Numbered from the stretch's first letter, positions 22,921-35,400 are shown. The stretch is DNA of 64,000 nucleotides from Sinotaia quadrata (GCA_028829895.1 CM054179.1:104405375-104469374); one strand, 5' to 3'. Numbers and translations are program-made. Notes: generated by a model from the letters alone, not told the origin.

Positions 22921-23630
22921 GCTTTTTAAAATTAATAAATAACAAAATTTAGTGCATTTAGTTTACATTTCAAAGTAATATTGTGAAAGGTTGCTGGAGA
23001 ATTTTGGGTACTAATTATATTTATTATAAATAGCGCACTTTGCTTTTAATATTTTGTTTATCATTCTCAAATTTTAAGCTTATCTTAGGTGAATATTGAT
23101 TATTTAGTTGAAGCATAATGAATGCGCAAAACAGCAGAATATAAATGCAGGAAATATGCAAAGAAATGTTTTATAAAATGTAAATGATAGAATTGTAATA
23201 AAGTTTTAAAATATATCTAAAACAAACAACTTAATACGCTATAAATCGGAAACAAAAAATTAACAAATATATATTTAATAATTAAAACTAAATAACAAAA
23301 ATAATAAAGAAAGAAAAGCATTTATAGCAAACCAAAGACATAATTTCAAAAATAATAAATTAAATAATAAGTAATATAAGAAAATATCAAGAAAAATTAT
23401 ATTAAATAAAAACAAAATATAATATATAACAAATGAATGACAACTTGTAGTAGAAATAATAATAAAAGTGAGAAATAATGAACAGGTATATTCTGTTAGG
23501 ATTAGGAGAGAAAGGATTACGAATACATCAATTCATAAATACAAACACACTAATAAATAAACTAATAAATAATAAATGTTAAACAGTTGGCAGATAAATG
23601 TATAATGTATGCTAGATTGAACAATAATAC
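22921..23630. other. Strongly AT-rich block
   Basis: About 700 bp almost entirely A/T, with AATAAATAATAAA-type simple sequence. No features. Such a block could be matrix-attachment-like or simply decayed AT microsatellite. Confidence 0.5.
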
Positions 23631-23631
23631 A

Positions 23632-23647
23632 TACACATACACAAAGA

Positions 23648-23698
<51 letters not shown>

Positions 23699-23755
23699 CA
23701 CAATTACGCAGATATACACACACGCAAGCATGCACGCACACAAACACACACATAA
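23632..23755. repeat. (CA)n microsatellite, interrupted
   Basis: ACAC runs from 23632 with interruptions at AAACAC, TTACGC and CACGCAAGCATGCAC, ending near 23750. Confidence 0.95.
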
Positions 23756-24006
23756 GTAAAATATATCTTTTAATTTTTAGCGAAATGTTTCGATTCAAAC
23801 ATAACTATAAGCTTCGATAAATGCTGAAAAAAATAAGCAGGTTTAAAGAGTGACAATGACAAATAGACACAAAGGGGTTAAATTTAAGATCTCTTTTATC
23901 TCGAAGTTGTGAGATCACCACATTTGTTGTGCTAAAAATTCGACCTTATCTCATACAGAACAAATACTGTAATGACATTCTGTGCTTTATGCCGAAACTT
24001 TTTCTT

Positions 24007-24200
24007 GGTGAATGACACGCCAGCCAAGGGAAGGTTTCGTTCCACGTGTTTGGTGAATGACACGCCAGCCAAGGGAAGATTTCGTTACACGTGTGTTTGG
24101 TGAAATACACGCCAGCCCAGAAAGGTTTCGTTACACGTGTGTTTGGTGAATGACACGCCAGCCCGAGGAAGGTTTCGTTACACGTGTGTCTGGTGAATGT
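24007..24200. repeat. 45-48-bp minisatellite, 4 copies
   Basis: GGTGAATGACACGCCAGCC starts at 24007, 24052, 24099 and 24144, with a final half-unit at 24192. Each unit continues to GGTTTCGTTACACGTGTGTT. CpG and CACGTG sites are kept in all units. Minus-strand frames read as an approximate 15-16-residue repeat. Confidence 0.93.
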
Positions 24201-24234
24201 CTGTTGTTTAGGCAGCAAGTTCTAGTGTGAGTGA

Positions 24235-24590
24235 CGGTAATGAGTACTTTGATGTTTTCTGTTTCTTGAACGCAACAATGCAACATAAAGCTAGTAATGT
24301 GAAAACGTCCTTCCGTCCTTCCCGTAAAAGTGACATAGCTAACAACAACAAAAAAATTCCAAATGTTTGATTATAAGTCACCTCCGTTGTTGTATTTTTT
24401 TGATGAGTACTTTGAATGTGACACTGCAACATAAAGATGGCCACGAGGGGAAAAACCTCCCACGTTCTTGAAGGTCAATGACGCATTAGCATCGCTCCAA
24501 AAGACTCCAAGTGCTCGAGGGTAAAGCAGGCCAAATGAAAAAAAAAACCACGTGCTCGAAGGTCAAGGAAGCTTTAGCGTTATACACAAA
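24235..24590. repeat. Diverged long-period repeats
   Basis: GAGTACTTTGA then GCAACATAAAG occurs at about 24241-24292 and again at 24405-24434 (spacing about 165). A second set, ACGTTCTTGAAGGTCAA / AGTGCTCGAGGGTAAAG / CGTGCTCGAAGGTCAAG, recurs at about 24462, 24511 and 24551. Both are old. Confidence 0.55.
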
Positions 24591-25150
24591 TAGAGGTGGA
24601 AAACTATACATATATAAATAATAATAAAATAATATAAACAGCACTAACATGAAAGACCATTCAAGCATTTCTGACAAACAAACTATTTGATCTATTTGAT
24701 GCTACTCTTTACAAAACATATTATTTCTTTTTACTATTTTACAACAGTGCCAGGAACATTTGAGAATAGGGCATCAAGCTCGCAAGTTTTCTTTTCAATG
24801 GGGTCGACGAGACTCGGGAGGATTTATCTACACCAGCAACAATTTTTCTTTTAATTCTAATTGCACTACTGCATGGAGAAAAGGTGTGGGTGGGTGTGGG
24901 TGTGGGTGGAAAGAGATGGGGAAGGTGAAGATGATTGTGTAGATGTACTTTAGGTCACAAATCACAGCTTTGCACCAGATGTTTGTTTTAAAAAAATACA
25001 AGAGAAGAAAGAACGCACTCTCACGTAACAAGTAAAACAAACAAACAAACACAAGCAAACAAAATAGACATTGACATAATCGTTATGTATTCATACTGAG
25101 AACACGTTCTGTCTCTTGTCCGGACGGGGATCTCACTCCAGTCCCAGATT
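24591..25150. other. Unique DNA
   Basis: A GTGTGGGTGGGTGTGGGTGT G-rich stretch lies at about 24886-24908 and an AAAC repeat at about 25036-25058. No coding evidence. Confidence 0.4.
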
Positions 25151-25158
25151 TAGATTTG

Positions 25159-25200
25159 TGCCAAACACGTCACTGAAGAGAAAGCGTGACGTGTTTGGCA
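25159..25200. repeat. Perfect 15-bp inverted repeat (hairpin)
   Basis: TGCCAAACACGTCAC (25159-25173) pairs without mismatch to GTGACGTGTTTGGCA (25186-25200) around a 12-nt loop. After one mismatch three further A-T pairs can form. It stands alone in unique DNA. It could be a structured RNA, a cruciform site or the core of a small foldback element. Confidence 0.95.
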
Positions 25201-26034
25201 AAACATATCTCTCAGAGGATATACTCACTGGTCGAAAGGCTGTTTATTTAAATTTTTAACTGAAACTGACACAGAGGAAACCTGTCTCTTTATGCTTATA
25301 AGCCAGCCGAATGTTTTTTCAATTTTCTTTTTATTTGCGGGAGGTGGGGGCAGGAGGGGGAGGAAGTGAAGGATAGAGCAAATGTGTTTGATAGGTATAG
25401 CAGTTGCGATAAGAAAGACGCTCTGGATTAGAAATATGGTAAATATATAAAAATACCATAATAAATTTTTTTTTTTAACAAAATAAAAATAAAGATGTCA
25501 AACTTAATGACCAGCTGTTCTCAGTGTAACTTTACATATTAAACTAGAACGTTTCTATCATGACTTGTTAAAATTTACCTGTATCTTGCAGAATGGTTTA
25601 ACTGTCATGTTGAAAGTAATAAAACTTGAGTCAAAAATAGTTGTAGAGTGTCCACCCTGTAGGTCATTATGTTCAGCATGGTAAAGATAAAATTGTAGCC
25701 CGAAATAATATTTTATTCATTAAAGAGAAAACGTAGGATTTGGACTCATTTCTTGATGACGTCATTTTGCGATACTGAGCATAATAAAGATAACAACTGT
25801 GCAACTATTAGTTTATTCAGGGGCCAAAACTATAAAAAGTCACTCTTTTTTGCTAAAGATAAAAATGTCCCCAGAAATATTTTAATGTATAAGAGGCAGT
25901 GCAGGATTGGAGCTCTGTTAGGGAAAAAAAATCATGTTATTATCCTTAACATAATAAGCTAAACAATCACTCAAATAAAAATAACTTTTCAAAGGACAAG
26001 CAAGAAATTAGGGTTTTCATTGAGACAGATGTGT
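25201..26034. other. Unique AT-rich DNA
   Basis: No coding or array structure. The palindrome TGACGTCA lies at 25757-25764. Confidence 0.45.
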
Positions 26035-26306
26035 AGTTGTTGCGTCGAACTCTCGCCAATTGACTATCAGTCTATAAAGGTGTACACTAGGACTCGGGGT
26101 GGGGGATGGGGTGAGGCAACGCGTCTTGTTGTTACTTCGAACTCCCGCTCAAATGATTATATTATCGGCCTATAAATGTGTAAACTAGTACTTGAGGGGG
26201 GGGGGGGGGTGTCGAGACAGACATCTACTTCGAACTCTCGCTCCATTGATTATCGGTTTATAAATGTATAAACTATGACTGGGGCGGTGGGTGCGGTGGG
26301 TTGGAG
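26035..26306. repeat. ~92-bp repeat with a G-block in each unit
   Basis: TCGAACTCTCGC or a close variant recurs at about 26045, 26136 and 26228 and is followed each time by TATAAA.GTGTA.ACTAG-type sequence. Each unit ends in a guanine block: GGGG-T-GGGGG-AT-GGGG (26096-26111), G14 (26196-26209) and GGGGCGGTGGGTGCGGTGGG (26281-26300). The phase of the G-blocks is conserved although their sequence is not. Confidence 0.85.
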
Positions 26307-26469
26307 ACATTCAGAAAGGCGTGATTTTATTACGTTCAACGCACTGAAAGTTCAATGCGGAAGGCTCCGTTCAAAAAGACGACAGAAAGAATTAAAAAAA
26401 GCAATCCAGTTTTTCGTTTGGCTAAGTGAATGGAAAGGTTTAATTAAGCAATCACAATCTATAAAAATG

Positions 26470-26757
26470 TAGATCACTTGTACTGTGCTAACAATCGTAA
26501 CATTATAATGTTATAATTATCAAAACTTTATTTATATAAATTTTGCTAGCCTGTACTGTGCTAACAATCGGAAAATTAATACAAATTTACCTATAACAAT
26601 GTAGCTAGCTTGTTCTGTTAATAATCGGAAAAGTTTCACAACTTTGCCTACAAAAATATAGCTAACTTGTCCTTTGTCAACAATCACAACAGTATCACAA
26701 CTTTACGTATAAAAATTTAGCTAACTCATCCTCTCAACAATCGGAACATTATCAAGA
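26470..26757. repeat. Diverged ~60-65-bp minisatellite
   Basis: About five units sharing CTAACAATCGGAACATTATC-type and ACTTTACCTATAAAAATGTAG-type blocks, with GCTAGCTTGT/GCTAACTTGT junctions near 26555, 26606, 26660 and 26720. Confidence 0.8.
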
Positions 26758-26779
26758 CCATGAACTGGAAGACGGCATT

Positions 26780-27225
26780 CAGAATGAACAAGATATATAA
26801 AGGGAATTAGGGTAGTTCACAACCAGAGCGATTTACAAAGAGAATTAATAGAAGTTCACAGCTAGAAAGATATACATATATATATATCGTAGTTCACATC
26901 CAATGCGATTTACAAGGAGAATTAATAAAAGTTCACAGTAAGAAAGATATATCATGTTTATGCACAACCATTACGATTTAAAAAAGAATATAAAATAGAA
27001 GTTCACAGTTAGAAAGACATATCAGGGTTAGTTCACAACTAGTACGATTTTAAAATAGTAATAGAAAATAGAAGTTCACAGTTAGAATGATATATCCCTG
27101 TAGTTTAACTAGTACGGTTTGATAATTAATAGAAATTAAAGTTAGAAATATATATCAGGGTAGTTCACAAATAGAACGATTTTAAATAACGGCTAACGGA
27201 CGTTCACAGTAAGAAGAATATATAA
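26780..27225. repeat. Degenerate ~75-80-bp repeat, AT-rich
   Basis: About six diverged units alternating AGTTCACAGTTAGAAAGATA and TAGTTCACAACTAGTACGATTT halves. Related GTTCACA..AGAAAGATATAT words reappear at 29265-29500. Confidence 0.8.
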
Positions 27226-27336
27226 ATGCTCGACCGCTTATCACTCTTCTGACGTCATTACTGCCGAATGCTCACACATATAATAATATGACACCAGGGA
27301 GGAAAGCGATCTTGTAATAAATTTATACTCTCACAA

Positions 27337-27337
<1 letters not shown>
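27226..27337. other. Spacer
   Basis: Unique. The palindrome TGACGTCA lies at 27250-27257. Confidence 0.4.
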
Positions 27338-27401
<64 letters not shown>

Positions 27402-27402
27402 C
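27338..27402. repeat. (CA)n microsatellite
   Basis: About 31 CA dinucleotides, with further ACAC-rich sequence to 27434. Confidence 0.97.
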
Positions 27403-27501
27403 GCTTGTACAGGCACACTCACGCACACACACATACATATATAACTTAGGTGCAGATCAATTGTATCATTCTGGCATTCAGTGGCGGAAATTTCAATACT
27501 T

Positions 27502-27630
27502 TCTTAGCCACTTTTGTCCCTGGACTCAAGAATATCTTCATGAAAGAATATTAAACAAGATCTTAGCCACTTTTGTCCATGGACTCAAGAGTATCTTTAT
27601 GAGAGAATATTAAATAACATCTTAGCCACA
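27502..27630. repeat. 59-bp tandem repeat, 2.1 copies
   Basis: CTTAGCCAC starts at 27503, 27562 and 27621 (59 bp apart). Units share TTTTGTCC.TGGACTCAAGA and GARAGAATATTAAA. Confidence 0.92.
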
Positions 27631-27705
27631 CCGGTCTGTCAGTCACTCAGAATTCTCCTTCCTAATGATCTTATTGATTTCACTATTTTATTGTGGCTCC
27701 CATCT

Positions 27706-27716
27706 CCCCCCCCCCC
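27706..27716. repeat. C11 homopolymer
   Basis: An 11-base plus-strand cytosine run, one of a set of similar tracts listed in the findings. Confidence 0.9.
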
Positions 27717-27875
27717 AGCACACTCACTAAAGATCAAGCAGATTGTATAAGAACAAATGTGCACGAAACCATTAATAATAATTTTTTAAAACAAACATAG
27801 TTAAATTCAATTTAATAACAGAGTTAGCGTTTGAAGCTATATAACTTCCACACCTGGAGCTAGACACAGAACACC

Positions 27876-27983
27876 CATGACGAAATCTCAAGTAGAGAAT
27901 AAAAATAATATACATGTGACATGACGTAATGGCGAAATCTCAAGTAGAGAATAAAAATAATACACATGTGACATGACGTAATG
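27876..27983. repeat. 52-bp tandem duplication
   Basis: CGAAATCTCAAGTAGAGAAT occurs at 27881 and 27933. The units run on nearly identically through TACATGTGACATGACGTAATG. Confidence 0.94.
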
Positions 27984-28880
27984 CAACAGATGTCTAGACG
28001 CCTCAGATTAAAAAAAAAATTGGAAAAAAAGGAAAGAAAAAAACACACGATTTTTCATAATTCCCATGCAATAAGCAATGTTTATCAGATGCTAAATTGG
28101 AAATATTCTTAAATTCCAGTTTCCAGTAAGAGGAAAGACACATCTAGTTGAATGTATATCACGACACAACACCAAGGTAGATGTACACCAAGCTACTTAA
28201 GGAAATTGGGATATTAAAATTTCTGAGACAAGGAATCGGTCAAACGAAGTAAGTGGTTGTACCACACTCATACATATTAATGAACAGACCCTTAATGATT
28301 GTTCAACGAAATTCAAATCTCACACGTCTCATTTTCACACAATTCACATTCACACTGGTTATATAAACTTTGTTGCAAATTGGTATAACTGAATTACACA
28401 CTTAGAAATCAAGCTGTTTAACACATAACCGCACCTCAGAAAATTTAGTCTGGAAAGGAGAAACTTAACAATATTTCCATTAATTTCTTCATCTTGCATA
28501 TATATCTCGTCTTTTGCCGGCAATACGAAATCCAAACGATAATATGTTTCTGCCTAGGTTGCTAGGGCAAGCAGATTAACACGTTAAGAAAGCACCTCCA
28601 TCAGTCGCTGGTCAAACTATATGTCCAATGGTTAGAAACTTTACATTAAATTATCCCTTCTTCTGGACTAGAATTTTCTACAACACGGTCCGTAAGGTAC
28701 TCTCTGGAGACTGATATCTCGGCCATACACGTAATCACATGGCCCAACTGATCTGTCGCCACCGTGCATGAGAATAATCTCCCCATAAGCGATCAATGGG
28801 CCATTCTGTATTGACAGCCTGATCGCCTATTACGTCATATCTAGTGACGTCAGTTTGGCAATCTAAGGGCGTACATATTT
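27984..28880. other. Unique DNA
   Basis: No array. TGACGTCA at 28845-28852. Slightly less AT-rich from 28700 onward. Confidence 0.45.
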
Positions 28881-29107
28881 AGTGCACCTTTAGAAGCCTT
28901 GGTGCTAACGCCGAGGACTCACTGAATTTATTTCACTTCTTTGAACAGATTTTACTAGGACAGTATGCCGAAGACCCAGAGTCTGATCCTGTGAACATGG
29001 TGTTTAAAGGAACAAGTTACATGTTCAGCAAGGAAAATACCAAAGAAACCGATGTTGAACAAGGTTGCAACATTTATCAAAAATCACTCGAAACAATGTT
29101 GAAATGA
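28881..29107 (+). other. Weak candidate terminal exon
   Basis: An open frame without a start Met runs from just after a TAG (28878-28880) to a TGA (29105-29107). It contains an acceptor-like pyrimidine-rich tract ending in AACAG at about 28950. Downstream of that site about 54 codons read as a mixed, hydrophilic, non-repetitive protein (starting ILLGQYAEDPESDPVN). I recognise no family. Frames this long are expected by chance in a window this size, so this is only a candidate exon. Confidence 0.2.
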
Positions 29108-29264
29108 ACAAAATTTCTGAGTTATGTAGGGGGAAAATAAAGGTTAAAATTAGTTATATCAAGTACAGACAAAGATAATATTATTAATTTTACCAATGAA
29201 TACACGATAGATTTTATAATAATAATGGAAGTTTTAGTGGGGTGGACATATTTAATCAAGAATG

Positions 29265-29500
29265 GAATGAAGTAGTTCACAATTATAACGAATGAGAACC
29301 AACAGACATTCACACTCTGAAAGATATATATAGAAAAACGGTATATGTTCATATACAAAGATATATAGAGGAAAACAAGATATGTTCACAATCAGAAAGC
29401 TATACAGAGAAAATCTTTTATGTTCACAATCTGAAATTTCATAGAGAGGAAAAAAGTGTATGTTTACAATCCGCGAACGAATTATAAATAGGATCCAGAA
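29265..29500. repeat. Degenerate ~43-bp minisatellite
   Basis: About five units of TATGTTCACAATCAGAAAGC-type sequence plus a TATATAGAGGAAAAC-type half. Its words match the 26780-27225 array, suggesting a common origin. Confidence 0.8.
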
Positions 29501-32240
29501 GATACTTGCCATTCAAAATTATGTACAAAGAGAACTAAGCAGCTCACACATATATGTAGATGTAAAGAGTGCAAGGGAGTTAAGAGATGTTTAGTAAAAG
29601 AAGAAATTAAGGTATTTACAGAGTGACTACTCATTTATGAAACCAGAACTTACTCGCTCAGACAAAGTCGAAGTTCTGGACGGGACAAATGGAGCACTTA
29701 TTTGGGTTCGTGAATAGCGCTAGAACTCTAGAACTGATAGAACACATATCAACACCCGTGTCTATCGTATTCGGCGTGTGTATTTACACTGTACCACGTG
29801 ACCTTTGCTGACAAAATATTTATCTAATATTTTTATTCTTATCTTTATTTTTGTATATTAATATTTTATTTTATCATCTTTAACCCTTACTGCGCGGCTC
29901 CAAGCATCAGAATATCCCGCTGTCAAAACACCGATAGTGTTGCGCCATGACCATGTGTCTGCCCGAAATTTCTAGAGTTCATGCTGATGTCATAAGAAAG
30001 CCTTATCTGGAATCCATTTTCGAGCATCTTTGCTTATCAGCTGGAATGTAGATTGAACTTTTCATCTGTTCAGCATTAGCTTGACTGGCAAAGCTTAAAG
30101 CGTATTTCAATCTAGGCTTCAGTGGAAATGTCTGATCTGCGTTAGATTTAGAGTCACGTGACCACTGAAAGCACACGATAGAGTTTTAATTTGCAAGATT
30201 TGAATCTCCTAAACATACGACTTCGAGACGAACATCTCTAGAAGTTGTACAACATCTGTACTCCAGAGAGGGGAACCTGAGGTCCGTACAGAGGAGAAAA
30301 AGCAAGGACGACAGTGGCCTACTGATAGCAGCCAATTAAACTCCCGACTGATCTAGCCTAAACTTTTATTTTGCACCTTCTATCTATACGTGTTGGCAAT
30401 TATTTTGATTTGTTTAGGTTCTACTTGGTACTTGCTTACGTGCGACAGGTCGCGTGCGCGCGCATGCTAGTGTTTGTTTATGCAATGTGTGTGTGTGACA
30501 GCTACAGTTCGTGGAAAAACAAGCTTTCCTAAATATTTAGAGAGTTAGATCAAGTTTATCAAAATTTAGTGCTTAACATAATAGCTTCTCTTTCTTTCAC
30601 TGTGCGCGATTCGTTTACGTCTGTCTGTCTGTCTCTCTCTGAAATTTTCTTTTGGTTGACGTGGTGTGGTTGTAAATACTTAAATCAATGTTGTTAGAAG
30701 ATTATCGCGAGACACAAATGACGTCATTTTAATAGTGATGTCAATTGTAGTAGTGACATAATTTTAATACTACACTCAAGTGCGTTCGAAATTGCATCAG
30801 ATTATCTGCAACTCCCACAAAAATCGCATAAACGTTTCTACTATTAAAAACAAAACCCTGTACTTTGTTTATGGTTGTCCTTTTTGGTTCAGACCGCCCA
30901 TTTAACTGCACTTGGGATTTTTGTCACAAACGAGTAACCAAACCAAATCAAATCCTCATTCAGCCATTTGTCTTTCGATTCGGCAACATAACTGCTCTGT
31001 GCACAAGATAAAACTTCGTCTGACATTTTGGGCGCGAACGTGAAACGGGCAAGATATATAATCTCTTTCGAGGTGGGGGAGAGGGAGGGGGAGGCAGAGT
31101 AAAGAGATAGTGAAAGGAGGGGAGACCACTCTCTAAACATTTCTCCAGTGGATAAGATAAGAAAGGAGTCTTATCAGACACAGAACGGAGGGTCTTATCT
31201 AACTGTTATCGTTTTCTGGTTTTATCAAGTTGAAAATATTCTCAGGATGCTCGACAGATGTTGAAGAAAACATTTAAAAGAAAATAATGACAACAACAAT
31301 AAAAATGGAAGCCTGCGATACAGATAAGAAATATCCGGAGTGTAAACTGGAACTTAAATGCAAGAACTGAAGAAAGAAATGCACACGTTGTGCATAGTCA
31401 AGTAAATACACAAACAACAGGACAAACCAACATATAGGCAAATAAAAAAAGAACGATTCAAAGCACGCTAACAATCAAATAAGTAAATAAGCAAGCAAAC
31501 TGACGTCAAAGAAACCAGGCAGACAAGCAAGCAAACAAATAAATAGACCGTCTGTAAATGAAGTTGTAAATTACAACTACTTTAAATCTTGGGGTGCAGA
31601 GTTGAGATGATCACTACTCTAACAGAGATGTACGTCCGAAGAATGTAATTGGAGAAACGTTGCAATAGTCTGAATAAATATTTTAAAATGTCATAAAAGA
31701 ATAACTAATGTCACAAGCTTACGAGTTTACATTATTATTACACATATTTTAAAATTTATCTTGTAAAGAATGGCCGAACGGCTACATTTAAATCATTTGT
31801 TATAAACGACTGCCATTGACCATTATATTGCGCTACTCCCGAACCCTTCTCAGGGCTTGAAAATGACAAAAATAAAGAAGTCAACATGAATCTTTTCACA
31901 GTAAGATATGTACTTAAGTCAACCAGAGAAGAGCGTATAGCCACCCCTCAAGAACTTTCAAGTTAACTCTGGAAACAATGAGCTTGATGTCAAATTCAAT
32001 CAACTAGTAAGGTCTATACTACTTACCACAGGCATAAAAAACTGAACCCCATAAACGGGATAATACAATACCAAGACCTTTGCCAAAATATTTCGAGATC
32101 ATAGTTTGTTCAAATCATTTTGATTTATCATAAAACTGCTTTCAGTTTAACACTAAGACCAAACCTGAATATTATTAGAATTAGTTTGACATTTCGTCCG
32201 CTTGCAGCATTTGCTGATTTCGCAATACATCCTCTTCTTT
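29501..32240. other. Unique DNA
   Basis: About 2.7 kb without arrays. It contains a GTGCGCGCGCGCATGC alternating stretch near 30452-30466, a TCTG microsatellite near 30620-30640, TGACGTCA at 30719-30726 and 31501-31508, and a GCAAGCAAAC-rich stretch near 31488-31540. Overlapping minus-strand frames near 30889-31181 have no recognisable domain. Confidence 0.45.
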
Positions 32241-32244
32241 ATTA

Positions 32245-32412
32245 TCATCAATGTCGTAACGGTCATTAGTGTGTTTGTCATTGTCATAATATTCCTTTGT
32301 CTGTCTGTCATTGTGATAATGATCCTTAGTCTGTTCGTCTGTCATTTTAATATTGGTCTTTAATCTGTCGGTTTGTCTGTCATTGTGATAATGGTCCTTA
32401 GTCTGTCTGTAT
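32245..32412. repeat. Diverged ~45-50-bp minisatellite
   Basis: TCTGTCATTGTGATAAT followed by GGTCCTTAGTCTGTCTG recurs about 3.5 times, with TTTTAATATTGG variants. Confidence 0.8.
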
Positions 32413-33874
32413 TTCTTTCTTTTCTACAAAATTTAAATATTTTATTCAGTCATTTAATCGTTAAGCTTGTTGTACGCCTTACTTACGTCACGTTGCTTTT
32501 ATTGAAGCGTATTCTGTGTCGCTGACTTGGCTGCATTTTTATATCTGACATTTATTGCGCATTATGGCAGTTGAGATTAATTTAGCCCTACAAAATTATC
32601 ACAAATGAAATCGTTATTTCATGAAAACAGGACCATTGTTTGGTGGCTGTCAAGCAGCAATTAATTATTTTAATAAATATAATACGAAGTGAATATTCAG
32701 GATCGTGCATTTATTTCTTACGAAAATAGTTTGTATTATGAGCCGAAATATCATATTATTTATACCTCCTGCAAGTATTTGGCTATTAAAAATTGATTAA
32801 TTAAACGAATGTTATAAACCTGATGTAATAAAAGCGCATTAAGGACACTGGAAAACATTTAGTACATACAGAGAGTATAGTTACCGCCCCTGTATTCTCA
32901 CAAACTTTAAAAAAATGAACTAACAATAAATCTGCAAACGTGTGGACAATTTCTGGAAGACTAACGAGATATTCAGCACTGTCCAATAAAGGCGCGACCT
33001 CCCGTCCTTGACCCGACACACACATACGCTCTTTCTTTCCCTATCTGCACAATTAATGACTTAGAAGTAAAAGATAATAATTCCAAATTAACTACTAAAT
33101 TACAATTTGTACATGTATGTGTGAGTATGTGGTTGAAGTTGGATGATTTTATGTTTCTGTGAGTAAAAGAGGGAGGGAGGGAGGGCCTGCAGTATAAAAA
33201 TAAAGGTTGTCAACGCAAAATGAAAAGACAACGTCTACGCTCTCCTCAACACATCTACATCATTGATCACTGTAAGGGCCTTCTGACTTTAACTTCCTGT
33301 TATCATCGACTGTCATCAGCCCTCCTGGCGTCGTTCCGTCACACAGTATTTACCATTGCCATGGCCACACCAGCAGAAATACAACCCGGAGGAAGATGGA
33401 TAGGGTAACACAAATTCAAGTGCAGAAAGAAAATAAGGCTTTCAACCTGTACCAAGCCAGTGCCATTGTTTCGGTCCTGCAGACGTAGTCCGAAAATTCA
33501 GCGCTATGGGTTCACTAGCTGTCTACAAAGCTGTTCGCGCTTTTTATTTTATTCTTTTTAATTTTGGGGTGTTGAGTATGTGGTTGAAGTGATGCACTAA
33601 AGTCCAGACTGGCTATCTATACTGTTCGGGTTTGATTTAAACAACACAATTCAGAACAACAGGGTATGATTGGCATCAGGCTGGTTAAGTTATTTTTGGG
33701 TACTTGTATCAACTCTTTTTGATGGCCCTTACATAGCAGTTCAAACAGATAGCGCGTGTGTTCATGTGCAGGCATGGGATTAAGCTACATAACTTCATGG
33801 TTCACGTCAGTGTATTTATTTATGGAATAAAATAAAATTAATTCTATGTTTTGGTTGTGTTGCGTGTTTTGGTG
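32413..33874. other. Unique DNA
   Basis: About 1.4 kb, no arrays. A minus-strand 74-codon frame (32801-33025) is not low complexity but matches no family I know. A GGGAGGGAGGGAGGG run, four G3 tracts with single-base loops, lies at about 33171-33185 on the plus strand and is quadruplex-prone. Confidence 0.45.
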
Positions 33875-33997
<123 letters not shown>

Positions 33998-35296
33998 GTC
34001 GAATTCCATAGTGTAAGTAAAGCCAAGTTAATTAATGGCGAGTGTCACCTCTTGAAACCCAACTAGATATCGCGTCATTTCTTAACACATGCTCAGCTCA
34101 GCAGCAAATAATGTTTAATTGAAAAATGTTTTTGCGATTTTTCTAAACATAGCGTGGTAATGGTGGTAGAGTGGGTGAAGCTGGTTGGTGCCACGCATCG
34201 TAGGCCAGTGGGTAGGTGTGAGTGGGAAATGTAAGCTATGTATTACATTTCCTTTTTTTTTTTACAATGACCGAATACAAATTGAGGAATGGTTTACCCA
34301 TTCCCGTCTTAGATAAATTTGACTCTTCTACTATAATGCGTATAAAATATTTACTTTTCATGCTGCTCTCTGTCTTAACCTTAAGTCTAATTCTTATTTG
34401 CTTTACAATATTTGATCAGAGTTACCTTTTCCTGAAGACACTATACAATGGAATCTTGACGAACTATTTACGCGCCAAAAATATTCGTTTCCGCCTCGAA
34501 ATCAAGACTATAATTCTTTGACTTAATAACTAATCAATTATTAAAACCTCTCTCGGTCATCATCTATGCAAAAGATAGCATTAAAATTTCTCAAGTTCAG
34601 CAATCATCAAATAGAATGCAATAATACCAAACAGCATTTATCAACAATAACTTTGTAATATCCATGACAATTTAACACATCCCCTGCAATTTCCTACACT
34701 TAATACATCCCACAGCTTCAAAGCATTTATCACCCTGCATTTTGTAGAATTTTTCCTCAGAGACTGCACTGATGGACTTTTGACGTTACAACGAGCGAAG
34801 GGACAAAAGATGATGTCTCGATGCAATCCTAAAAGACAAATCCGAGCACCTAAAGCAGTTATTTTATACATTTTAATTATGTCATAGCATTGGAGAAATA
34901 CTCAACTACCTTTTTCAATTTCCATCGAGCCATAATGCGAGGGATCAGAGGCGAAAGATTTATTCAAGAAGCAGTCGTCTACGCCAGCCTTATTTTGTTC
35001 TCACACAATCCGGGCAAACCAATTTATTTCATTTTATCCCAAATGAGCCCCTGGGATCGAAAACTTTCATAAAAAGTGGATATCTCGACACCCCTTTTCT
35101 AAGAGGTACTGTGACTTGGTCGAGAACATAGTAAAGCCATTGTTTGGCCGAGGCTTTTATAGTTGTTGAGGCTCATTGCCACTTGCTTCTAGAGCTGCTG
35201 AAAGCTTTTCATGAGGCAAAATTAAAGCTGATTGTTTGGTTGGTTTTTACTTTAGAGAAATAGCTGTAGTCTTGTAAAAGTAGTTATTATAGTCAG
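33998..35296. other. Unique DNA
   Basis: About 1.3 kb. A 99-codon plus-strand frame (34222-34521) includes a hydrophobic stretch that could be a membrane segment (LLFMLLSVLTLSLILICF). No family is recognised and the flanking DNA looks like AT-rich spacer. Not called as a gene. Confidence 0.4.
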
Positions 35297-35400
35297 TGGC
35301 TATTTTAGATATCTAATTAGTTAAAACTAGATATATGTGACTATTGAAGATATCTTATTAGTTAAAACTAGATATGTGTGGCTATTGAAGATTTCTTATT
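35297..35400. repeat. ~50-bp tandem repeat, 2 copies
   Basis: GATATCT.ATTAGTTAAAACT followed by AGATATRTGTG.CTATT recurs near 35308 and 35347, with a third half-copy. Confidence 0.85.
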
